DNA from: an uncultured Anaerolineales bacterium
GTDB taxonomy: Bacteria > Chloroflexota > Anaerolineae > Anaerolineales > Villigracilaceae
Reading direction: 5' to 3'
DNA: 34,909 nt
NCBI GenBank assembly: GCA_903873975.1
Contig: CAIQQN010000025.1
Coordinates: forward strand, 1 to 34,909
This document shows, in pieces, positions 8,387-14,509 of this stretch. A program made the translations under genes and the position numbers. Each line of letters begins with the position of its first letter. Positions within the stretch are counted from its first letter, which is position 1. The notes beneath the pieces were generated by a model that did not search any database, was not told the origin of the DNA, and worked only from the letters and a program-made list of their open reading frames with translations.

Positions 8387-9808
8387 TTAAACCAGACCAA
8401 ACAAGAGGCGTAAGAAATGAACTGAAATGGACAGGCCCGGCAGGGCAAAGAAAACCCAGCCGAGAGCAATGAAGTTGAAAGTCAGCAGCACGCCGCCCAC
8501 GTTCAGCGCTGCCTGCCAGCGCAGTGGCAGCACCGCAAAGCGCGCTCTGGTCAACTCAGACCAGCGGTTGTGGACGAAAAGCCCCAGCCCGTGCCACAGG
8601 CCCCAGACCACGAAATTAAAAGTCACACCATGCCAAAGACCAATCAGTACCATCGTCGCCACTTGTGTGATAAAGATAACAACCGGGATGGGCAGTGGTC
8701 TCTTCCCGGAGCGCAGCGCCCGCGTCATCGGGTTGAAGAAATAAACCCGGAACCATTGCGTCAGGGTCATGTGCCAGTTGTTCCAGAACTGGGTCAGGTT
8801 GGGTTTGAGGTACGGCGCTTTGAAATTCTCCGGTAGTTTGATGCCGAGCAGCCGTCCCAGACCGATGGCAATATCGGTGTAACCGCTGAAATCAAAGTAA
8901 ATCTGGAAAGCGTAGGCGTAGAGCAGCACCCATGCCCATCCTGCCGAGCGGACCTGTAGTGCATTGGTCCCATTCAAGGCGATCATCGCCAGAACGTCTG
9001 CAACGGCGAATTTCTTGAACAAGCCAAGCACAAGACGTTTTCCCGCTTCGCCCAGGTCATCGGCAGTCAATGCCAGCGGGCGGCGCAAGTCCCCAACGAA
9101 ACGCTCAATGCGGTCAATCGGACCGGCGGTCAGCGCCGGAAAGAAAATGACATAAATCACATACTCAGACAGCGATACAGCCGGCAGTCGTCCGCTCTGG
9201 CGGTCGCGGATCGTATGAAGCAAACGGAAAGCGATGTATGAGAATCCCAGCCAGCGCAAATCCTGCGCCAAAGCCAGGCTGGTGGACTGGTGATTCAAAC
9301 TGCGCAACGCCATGCTGACCAGTGCCGCCAGCTGCGGGACTTTCAGCACAATAAATATCAGGATGATAAAAACAAATGCACTGATCAGCACTGCCTTGCC
9401 GGGTTTGGTTAAGCACGTCAGCAGGAAAGCAATCAACGCAACCGCTGCCAACCCAGTAAGGATTTGGAGAGTCTGCGGTGGACGGGAGGCTGTCAGATGC
9501 GGCGAGAAACCCAGGTAGCGCGTCAGGCCAAGAACCAGCACAATCCCGCCCAGGATTACTGCCGCCGGCCAGTTGATCCGCCAGGAACGCTGCTCACGCG
9601 GTGTGGTCAGGATCCACGCCAGTATGGCGAGTGCCAGTGTTGCAGTAGGCAACCAGAAATCCAGGCTGCGCACGGGCAGCAGGGGCTGGAACGCGTAAAC
9701 CGCCAGTGTGCAACTCACCAGTAAAAGCGGGATGCGCCAGCGGTTTTGCGTCACCAAGCCCAACATCGCGGCAACAACGATGGAGACGAGAATGAGGGCG
9801 AGGGTCAT
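8387..9808 (-). CDS. MBOAT family O-acyltransferase (DltB/AlgI-like)
   Basis: A 473-residue polytopic membrane-bound O-acyltransferase. Typical segments: AGPIDRIERF (228-237), FDFSGYTDIAIGLGRLLGI (305-323), FWNNWHMTLTQWFR (341-354) and IGLWHGVTFNFVVWGLWHG (389-407) with the invariant His393. These are the hallmarks of the DltB/AlgI/PatA branch, which moves acyl groups across the membrane from a cytosolic carrier to an outer acceptor. It lies directly after a DltX-like microprotein gene (stop and start overlap as TAATG) and before an SGNH gene. The N-terminal part (about 1-200) is longer than usual for AlgI, with several extra membrane segments. Identification of the family is secure; the acyl group and acceptor are unknown. 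Confidence 0.93.
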   Translation of the reverse strand: MTLALILVSIVVAAMLGLVTQNRWRIPLLLVSCTLAVYAFQPLLPVRSLDFWLPTATLALAILAWILTTPREQRSWRINWPAAVILGGIVLVLGLTRYLGFSPHLTASRPPQTLQILTGLAAVALIAFLLTCLTKPGKAVLISAFVFIILIFIVLKVPQLAALVSMALRSLNHQSTSLALAQDLRWLGFSYIAFRLLHTIRDRQSGRLPAVSLSEYVIYVIFFPALTAGPIDRIERFVGDLRRPLALTADDLGEAGKRLVLGLFKKFAVADVLAMIALNGTNALQVRSAGWAWVLLYAYAFQIYFDFSGYTDIAIGLGRLLGIKLPENFKAPYLKPNLTQFWNNWHMTLTQWFRVYFFNPMTRALRSGKRPLPIPVVIFITQVATMVLIGLWHGVTFNFVVWGLWHGLGLFVHNRWSELTRARFAVLPLRWQAALNVGGVLLTFNFIALGWVFFALPGLSISVHFLRLLFGLV

Positions 9809-9927
9809 TAAAAGCCTTGATAAATCCAGGTAGGTGCGCTACTGACCGTCAAGACAACCAAAGCAATGAGAATCAGACAACAGATCAATGCCCAGAAATT
9901 CTCACGTGTGAAAAGCCGAGATTTCAT
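9808..9927 (-). CDS. DltX-like single-pass microprotein (39 aa) with C-terminal WIYQGF
   Basis: A 39-codon gene easily missed because of its size. It begins MKSRLFTRENFW, has one membrane helix (about residues 11-29) and ends SAPTWIYQGF. Its start overlaps the stop of the lipoprotein gene (ATGA, 9927-9924) and its stop overlaps the MBOAT start (TAATG, 9810-9806), so it is built into a coupled operon. DltX of Gram-positive dlt operons is likewise a roughly 50-residue single-pass protein whose C-terminus carries an F-x-Y-x-x-F type motif. The Tyr of that motif is proposed to carry the acyl group between DltB and DltD. Here Trp-Ile-Tyr-Gln-Gly-Phe fits an [FW]-x-Y-x-x-F pattern. Homology is inferred from size, topology, motif and position. 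There is no long alignment behind it. Confidence 0.75.
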   Translation of the reverse strand: MKSRLFTRENFWALICCLILIALVVLTVSSAPTWIYQGF

Positions 9928-10313
9928 TTGTATCCGCAAACCAGATAATCGCCATCCTGCTCAACCACCTGATAAGTGCGTACGGAAAGGTCGAGTTCCT
10001 GGTCTTCGTTGTTATAAGTGGCAATGATTTTTCCCTGGCAATTGACCTGCGTGGTCGTACCGTCCGTGCCGGCTGCGGTGCATGCCAGGTTTTCCAAGCG
10101 GGTGGCTACCGCCTGAAGAGAATCCAGTTCAAGCAGGGCATTCGACTCCCAATCTGCACACGAGAGAGCGGAAAGAGCGTTGGTGTCCTTATTTACAAGA
10201 GCAGTAAGATAATCTTCAACAGCTTTCGCCGGCGGATTTGCGGCTTTTCCACAAGAAGAAAACAAAAGAGCAGCTATGCACAGTAAAAGCACAATCGGAG
10301 TGAATTTGCGCAT
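9924..10313 (-). CDS. Small lipoprotein at the head of the acylation operon
   Basis: A 129-residue predicted lipoprotein. The signal peptide starts MRKFTPIVLLLC and ends in lipobox FSSC. The mature part begins ANPPAKAVEDYLTALVNKD, the look of NTF2-like/DUF4878-type lipoproteins (a helix followed by a curved sheet), and contains three further Cys residues that could form disulfides. Start chosen at ATG 10313, with GGAG six bases upstream; an in-frame ATG at 10325 has no such signal. The promoter with TATAAT lies just upstream. The stop overlaps the DltX-like start. Function unknown; being first in the operon suggests it works at the cell surface with the acylation machinery. Confidence 0.75.
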   Translation of the reverse strand: MRKFTPIVLLLCIAALLFSSCGKAANPPAKAVEDYLTALVNKDTNALSALSCADWESNALLELDSLQAVATRLENLACTAAGTDGTTTQVNCQGKIIATYNNEDQELDLSVRTYQVVEQDGDYLVCGYK

Positions 10314-10339
10314 GGGAGTCTCCATATTTAACTGGCGGG

Positions 10340-10369
10340 ATTATACCCGCTTCTGGCATGAATTGACAA
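10340..10369 (-). promoter_or_regulatory. Promoter of the dlt-like acylation operon
   Basis: On the minus strand TTGTCA (10369-10364), 18-base spacer, TATAAT (10345-10340). The -10 is framed by a 5-bp inverted repeat, GCGGG/CCCGC (10335-10339 and 10346-10350), a possible operator. The -35 region is the same DNA as the -35 of the divergent iscA-like promoter. Confidence 0.55.
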
Positions 10370-10391
10370 AACTTTCTAATCCTGATAGGAT
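10363..10391 (+). promoter_or_regulatory. Promoter of the IscA/HesB-like gene
   Basis: TTGACA (10363-10368, perfect -35), 17-base spacer, TAGGAT (10386-10391). The gene starts at 10423 with GAAGAGG as ribosome binding site. It overlaps the oppositely directed operon promoter. Confidence 0.55.
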
Positions 10392-10422
10392 GGGTCATAT
10401 TTTTTATATAGAAGAGGTACAC

Positions 10423-10785
10423 ATGACAACCACAATTCAAACTCAGATCGTTTTACTCACCCACGCCGCCGCCGAAGTTGTACGAGGATTGCGTCAACAG
10501 CAAGACCTGGATGAAAGTTACGCCCTGCGGGTTTACATCACTGGACAGACATGCTCCGGGTTCCAGTATGGTATGGCGCTCGACAATAAACCTCGCGAAA
10601 CCGATGCTGCCTTTGAGAGCGAGGGACTCAAAGTCCTGGTAGATGAAACATCCATCCAGTACATGGCTGGTGCGACAGTTGACTATATTGACGATCAACG
10701 CGGCAAGGGCTTCTTAGTAGATAACCCAAATGCAACCTCGTCCTGTTCCTGTGAAAGTGGAACGTGTGGAACAAGCGAAAATTAG
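10423..10785 (+). CDS. A-type iron-sulfur carrier protein (IscA/ErpA/HesB family)
   Basis: 120 residues. It belongs to the HesB/IscA fold, whose members accept Fe-S clusters from scaffold proteins and pass them to targets. The three cysteines of the family are present with the usual spacing: Cys44 in GQTCSG, then Cys108 and Cys110 in SSCSC (64 residues apart, then C-x-C), the same spacing as E. coli IscA Cys35/99/101. An extra Cys115 lies in the tail. The N-terminus LLTHAAAEVVRGL is typical. Start chosen at ATG 10423 because of GAAGAGG (10411-10417) and the promoter position; the longer frame upstream runs through the promoter. It stands alone, with no other isc/suf genes in view. Confidence 0.86.
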   Translation: MTTTIQTQIVLLTHAAAEVVRGLRQQQDLDESYALRVYITGQTCSGFQYGMALDNKPRETDAAFESEGLKVLVDETSIQYMAGATVDYIDDQRGKGFLVDNPNATSSCSCESGTCGTSEN

Positions 10786-10790
10786 GAATC

Positions 10791-10818
10791 AAAAAGAGAC
10801 CGGAACCATCCCGGTCTC
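10791..10818 (-). terminator. Intrinsic terminator of the SH3b protein gene
   Basis: Stem GAGACCGG/CCGGTCTC (arms 10796-10803 and 10811-10818). Read on the minus strand it is followed by TTTTTGATTCC, so it ends the minus-strand gene at 10837. On the plus strand it may also slow transcription from the convergent iscA-like gene, but no T-run follows there. Confidence 0.65.
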
Positions 10819-10836
10819 GCCGATTTATCGGGTCTG

Positions 10837-11451
10837 TTACCTGCCGCGCAAGTACGAAATGAGCGCACCGAGGATCCCGACCAGCGCCATGCCAAGGATG
10901 ACGAAGCCCATCGGCACGTGAGACCCCGTCCCGGCTGGCGTTTGAAAATTCAGGGTTGCCACCGGAGGCGGCTGAGTGAAAGTCGGCAGACGCGTGGGCG
11001 TTGTTTGAACCTGAAAAGCAGCCGCATAGGTCGGATTTATGGTTGGTGTGGTGCGCGGGGTCGCCGTTGGAGGTGGTTCGAGGATGGGGAGAGAAGAACC
11101 CGGCGAAAGCGATACCAATGGTGCATACACCCAACCCACTCCGCCGGGTGCGCCCAGATAGATGATCTCAATCCATTCCTGGGCTGGCGATCGTCCGAGG
11201 GCAGGGGCGGTTTCGCCAGGTACAAGAAAACCAATCGCAGCATAATCAAACGAACTTGGCCCGGCGCGGACGTTGGCGCCATCCGGGTTGATCACTGTGA
11301 TGAACGGCCCGGAGGGCGTACCGGTCACGGTGGGGATGTTTCCGGTCGGTTGTTGAGCCGCGGCGGGAGTCCAAGCTGGAGCAAACCAGAGCAGACCGGC
11401 AAATCCAAGCACCAAGAGAATCCGGAGTCCTAATTTTATCCAAGTGTGCAT
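10837..11451 (-). CDS. Secreted SH3b-domain protein with C-terminal membrane anchor
   Basis: 204 residues. The signal peptide begins MHTWIKLGLRILLVLGFAGL. It is followed by one bacterial SH3 domain (TVINPDGANVRAGPSS...GWVYAPLVSL, about residues 50-110), then a Pro/Thr-rich stalk and a C-terminal hydrophobic helix (VPMGFVILGMALVGILGALI) ending YLRGR, which looks like a membrane anchor. SH3b domains of this kind bind cell-wall peptides. The NVRAGPS motif is the family's best mark. The start is set at ATG 11451; a TTG three codons earlier is possible. No clear ribosome binding site is seen. Divergent from the zinc-ribbon gene. Role beyond wall binding unknown. Confidence 0.75.
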   Translation of the reverse strand: MHTWIKLGLRILLVLGFAGLLWFAPAWTPAAAQQPTGNIPTVTGTPSGPFITVINPDGANVRAGPSSFDYAAIGFLVPGETAPALGRSPAQEWIEIIYLGAPGGVGWVYAPLVSLSPGSSLPILEPPPTATPRTTPTINPTYAAAFQVQTTPTRLPTFTQPPPVATLNFQTPAGTGSHVPMGFVILGMALVGILGALISYLRGR

Positions 11452-11496
11452 ACGTCGCAACTTGCCATAGAAATTTCCGTAAATGGAAGTGGAGCA

Positions 11497-11524
11497 TTGC
11501 CCAATTGGGCAAAACGATTATAAT
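11497..11524 (+). promoter_or_regulatory. Promoter of the zinc-ribbon gene overlapped by a 16-bp perfect palindrome
   Basis: TTGCCC (11497-11502), 16-base spacer, TATAAT (11519-11524). The -35 and half the spacer form the perfect palindrome TTGCCCAATTGGGCAA (11497-11512), a likely operator. The ATG begins 8 bases after the -10, so the mRNA is probably leaderless. Confidence 0.6.
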
Positions 11525-11532
11525 CGAAATCT

Positions 11533-12123
11533 ATGGACAGACGCGTATTCCACGGAAATATTACCCCGACCGACGTTGCCCAGGCATTGATGGCCGAATT
11601 CAACCAGGGCAACACCCAAACCCAGTTACTTGGTGAAAGCAATAACCTGACCGTCCAAATTGCTTCATCCCAGTATTCACATTCAGGGGGCAGGACTGCG
11701 GTGAGCGTTAACCTTCAGCGGATAGAAGACGGCGTAATGGTGCAGGTTGGCGAGCAGCAATGGCTGGGGGTGGCCGCCAGCCTGGGACAGACGGCAATTT
11801 CCGCTCTTCTCAATCCTCTGAACCTGTTGGGCCGCCTGGATGATATCGCGCAAGATGTAAGCAGCCTGCAATTGAATGAAAAAATCTGGCAGATCATTGC
11901 CGATGTCGCCCGCACAGCCGGGGCCAGCCAGGAGCTCTCCGAACGCCTAAGCAGCGTCACTTGCGAATTCTGCGGAGCCGCCAACCCGGTCGGCTCTTCG
12001 ACCTGTGCAGCCTGCGGTGCACCGCTGGGAAAGGCCCAACCGAAGACCTGTCCCAAGTGCGGTTTCGTGCTGGTACATGAAGGGAAGTTCTGTCCCAACT
12101 GCGGACAAGCAGTAACCACTTAG
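11533..12123 (+). CDS. Double zinc-ribbon protein of unknown function
   Basis: 196 residues. The N-terminal two-thirds is not recognised: it is amphipathic, with a hydrophobic stretch VAASLGQTAISALLNPLNLLG in the middle. The C-terminal 55 residues hold two zinc ribbons, CEFCGAANPVGSSTCAACG and CPKCGFVLVHEGKFCPNCG, each with two CxxC pairs. This resembles 'zinc-ribbon domain' proteins common in Chloroflexi and Firmicutes. There is no ribosome binding site; the TATAAT is 8 bases before the ATG, so translation is probably leaderless. A terminator follows at 12150. The 16-bp palindrome on the promoter suggests repressor control. Confidence 0.8.
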   Translation: MDRRVFHGNITPTDVAQALMAEFNQGNTQTQLLGESNNLTVQIASSQYSHSGGRTAVSVNLQRIEDGVMVQVGEQQWLGVAASLGQTAISALLNPLNLLGRLDDIAQDVSSLQLNEKIWQIIADVARTAGASQELSERLSSVTCEFCGAANPVGSSTCAACGAPLGKAQPKTCPKCGFVLVHEGKFCPNCGQAVTT

Positions 12124-12149
12124 ATTTTCCTCCAAACATTAGCTCTGAG

Positions 12150-12179
12150 ACCCGGCTGGATGGAAGAGCCGGGTTTTTG
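12150..12179 (+). terminator. Intrinsic terminator after the zinc-ribbon gene
   Basis: ACCCGGCT (12150-12157) pairs with AGCCGGGT (12167-12174) over a 9-base loop and is followed by TTTTTGT. Confidence 0.8.
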
Positions 12180-12204
12180 TATAATCGAGGCGCAGCCTCC
12201 ATGC

Positions 12205-12233
12205 TTGCGGAATCCATCTCTCCCTTCTATAAT
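12205..12233 (+). promoter_or_regulatory. Promoter of the fha operon (leaderless start)
   Basis: TTGCGG (12205-12210), 17-base spacer, TATAAT (12228-12233). The ATG of the FhaA-like gene starts 9 bases after the -10, so the transcript should begin at or within a few bases of the start codon. Confidence 0.65.
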
Positions 12234-12242
12234 AAACACAAT

Positions 12243-13073
12243 ATGCCAACGCTTGACGAACTGGAATCTCGTCTTCAAACCCTGCTAGAAGTCCACTTGC
12301 TGAAATACCTGCCCGGTTACAAAGCCGAAGACAGGGTTTATCAGCATTTGGCCGCTGCCATGCACGACAGCCTCAAAGAGCAGGAGGGGTCCACCTTCGC
12401 TCCCAATGTGTATGTGATCATCGCCCACCCCTCCACGCTGGCTCGCTGGCAAAGCGAACCGTGCCTGGTCAAGAAATTGGCAGAAGCGCTCCATACTGCC
12501 GGCGACGAGGCGGGATTCCGTTTCTTAACGAACCCAACGGTCACAACCGTTCCAGACACAGATATGGCTGCTGAGGAGACTCATATCAGCGCCTCCTTCA
12601 GCAACGAAAGCATCGCCGAGACCCGGGGAATGCCAACCGAATCTCGAACCGAGCCCCCGATTGAGATGATTCCCCCGAATGCCTTCCTCATCCTGGGCGG
12701 GACGAAAATCATTCCCCTCAACCGTCCGGTCATTAATATCGGACGCCGCCTGGATAATCAGGTTGTCATTGACGACCCGCGCGTCTCGCGCGCTCATGCA
12801 CAATTGCGAGTTGCTAAAGGCCGCTTTGCAATCTTCGATTTGAACTCCACTGGCGGGACATTTGTCAATGGCCAGAGCACCAATATGTGTATTCTGTATC
12901 CCGGCGATGTGATTTCCCTGGCTGGTGTGACTCTTATTTTCGGTCAGGATCTGCCGGCCGGGCAGGGTAAAGAAAGGATGGTAACCGAACCAAGATCGGC
13001 CATCTCCGCTGATCGCCCGACAGCTGTATTAGAAGCCGAGAGCGAACCCAATCAGAAAGCTAACATGAAATGA
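12243..13073 (+). CDS. FhaA-like protein (DUF3662-type N-terminus plus FHA domain)
   Basis: 276 residues. The N-terminal 105 residues (MPTLDELESRLQTLLE..., APNVYVIIAHPSTLARW, AGFRFLTNPTVTTVPD) have the layout of the FhaA N-terminal domain (DUF3662). After an acidic linker comes an FHA phosphothreonine-binding domain with IGRRLDNQVVIDDPRVSRAHAQL, FDLNSTGGTFVNG and PGDVISLAG. Actinobacterial FhaA works with Ser/Thr kinases in cell-wall control beside fhaB, rodA and pbpA; the same neighbours occur here. Start chosen at ATG 12243: a good promoter sits directly in front, and the in-frame extension upstream would run through that promoter. The stop overlaps the next start as ATGA. Confidence 0.85.
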   Translation: MPTLDELESRLQTLLEVHLLKYLPGYKAEDRVYQHLAAAMHDSLKEQEGSTFAPNVYVIIAHPSTLARWQSEPCLVKKLAEALHTAGDEAGFRFLTNPTVTTVPDTDMAAEETHISASFSNESIAETRGMPTESRTEPPIEMIPPNAFLILGGTKIIPLNRPVINIGRRLDNQVVIDDPRVSRAHAQLRVAKGRFAIFDLNSTGGTFVNGQSTNMCILYPGDVISLAGVTLIFGQDLPAGQGKERMVTEPRSAISADRPTAVLEAESEPNQKANMK

Positions 13074-13528
13074 GCGGACCGGTTGTGCTTGCCTTGCGAC
13101 TCCTGCTGGCTGTCAGCTTGTATGCATTCCTGGGCTGGGCATTTGCCAGCCTGTGGCGCGATATAAAACAGCAGGGGGCGCTACTGGCATCCCGCAAAAT
13201 CCCACCCATCAGCCTTACCATCGTTCGCGGCGAACCAGCCTCGCAAGTGCGCCATTTCGTGCAGCCGGAAGTGATCATCGGCCGCGACCCCGCCTGCGAA
13301 TGCCCGGTAGCCGACGAGTCCATCTCCGCCCGCCACGCCCGGCTGAGTTTTCATCATAACCAATGGTGGTTGGAAGATCTGAATTCCACCAACGGCACTT
13401 TACTTAACCAGGAAAAACTCGCCATGCCAACCGTTGTAATAACGGACGACGAATTCAAGTGCGGCGAGACCCGTTTTATCATTTCCCTCACCGGTGACAT
13501 TCTAATGCCACCGACAAAGAGAATCTAA
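13070..13528 (+). CDS. FhaB-like membrane-anchored FHA protein
   Basis: 152 residues: one N-terminal membrane helix (about residues 5-27), a short linker, then an FHA domain with the phosphothreonine-binding residues in IIGRDPACECPVADESISARHARL and LEDLNSTNGTLLN. The arrangement (anchor plus C-terminal FHA) is that of actinobacterial FhaB/FipA, which links kinase signalling to cell-wall synthesis. It overlaps the fhaA-like gene by 4 bases (ATGA). No Ser/Thr kinase or PP2C phosphatase gene is in view, so the phosphorylated partner must be encoded elsewhere. Confidence 0.85.
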   Translation: MSGPVVLALRLLLAVSLYAFLGWAFASLWRDIKQQGALLASRKIPPISLTIVRGEPASQVRHFVQPEVIIGRDPACECPVADESISARHARLSFHHNQWWLEDLNSTNGTLLNQEKLAMPTVVITDDEFKCGETRFIISLTGDILMPPTKRI

Positions 13529-13606
13529 TTGCTCTCCGCATCGTCCCATTCGCAGGTACAGCCTTCAAGCTGGCGGTTTGAGCACGTGTAGTTTCGGAGT
13601 ACTTTT

Positions 13607-14473
13607 ATGTCTGAAAAGCCCTCTATTGCCATCCTCGGTGGTTCCGGCCTGTACAGCATGGCTGGGTTGACCGACGCCATCGAAAACGACCTCGAAACGC
13701 CTTTTGGGAAGCCGTCCGCACCCATCGTGATCGGGACACTGGAAGGCAAACGGGTAGCCTTCCTCGCCCGGCATGGCATTGGTCACCACATCATGCCGGC
13801 CGAGGTTCCTTATCGAGCCAATATCTATGCATTGAAAGCGCTCGGCGCGGAACGCATTATCAGCATCAACGCCTGTGGCTCATTACGCGAGGATTATGCC
13901 CCCGGTTCCATCGTCATCCCCGATCAAATTTTCGATAATACCCAAGGCCGCGCCCGCACCTTTTTCGGCGATGGATTAGTGGCACATACCGGAGCCGCTG
14001 ACCCGTTCTGCCCGGAACTATCAGCGGCGCTGAAAACTGCGGCAACGGGAACGGGGGCGACGGTTCATTATGGCGGGACATTTATCGTCATTGAAGGGCC
14101 GCGTTTCTCGACCAAAGCAGAGTCGAAAGTCTTCCGCTCCTGGGGGATGTCCATTATCGGCATGACAGCCGCGCCAGAAGCCTTCCTGGCGCGCGAAGCC
14201 GAGATGTGCTACGCTGTGATGGCCCACGTTACTGACTACGATGTCTGGCACATTACTGAAGCACCGGTGACGGTGGAAATGGTGCTCCAGACACTCTATA
14301 AAAACACGGAGGCAGCACAAGCAGCCATCCGGCTACTGGTAACATCCCTACCGGAGGAACGCTCCTGCACCTGCAGTTCCACCCTAAAATCCGCCATCAT
14401 CACTCGCCCGTCCGCCATCCCGACTGTCACGCGCCAGAAACTAAATCTGCTGGTAAAAAAATACCTCAAGTAA
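13607..14473 (+). CDS. mtnP: S-methyl-5'-thioadenosine phosphorylase
   Basis: A 288-residue MTAP/PNP-type phosphorylase: methylthioadenosine plus phosphate gives adenine and methylthioribose-1-phosphate (methionine salvage, polyamine by-product recycling). Motifs: ILGGSGLY (phosphate site), FLARHGIGH, PAEVPYRANIYALKALG, PGSIVIPDQIFDNTQGR, FIVIEGPRFSTKAESKVFRSWG and IGMTAAPEAFLAREAEMCYA, then VTDYDVWH near the purine site. Length is normal. GGAG lies 9 bases before the ATG. It sits between the FHA genes and the RodA-like gene, 78 bases after fhaB-like and 36 bases before the SEDS fusion. It has no obvious functional link to cell-wall synthesis, so it may simply be co-transcribed. Confidence 0.92.
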   Translation: MSEKPSIAILGGSGLYSMAGLTDAIENDLETPFGKPSAPIVIGTLEGKRVAFLARHGIGHHIMPAEVPYRANIYALKALGAERIISINACGSLREDYAPGSIVIPDQIFDNTQGRARTFFGDGLVAHTGAADPFCPELSAALKTAATGTGATVHYGGTFIVIEGPRFSTKAESKVFRSWGMSIIGMTAAPEAFLAREAEMCYAVMAHVTDYDVWHITEAPVTVEMVLQTLYKNTEAAQAAIRLLVTSLPEERSCTCSSTLKSAIITRPSAIPTVTRQKLNLLVKKYLK

Positions 14474-14509
14474 AGGCGTCTCTGCCTCGTAAATTACAAG
14501 CAGAATTTA

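Noticed and set aside
7276-8469. Longer start of the SGNH protein at 8469
   Set aside because: It would overlap the MBOAT gene by over 80 bases; the ATG one base after the MBOAT stop fits the pattern of the operon, and the membrane segment begins just after it.
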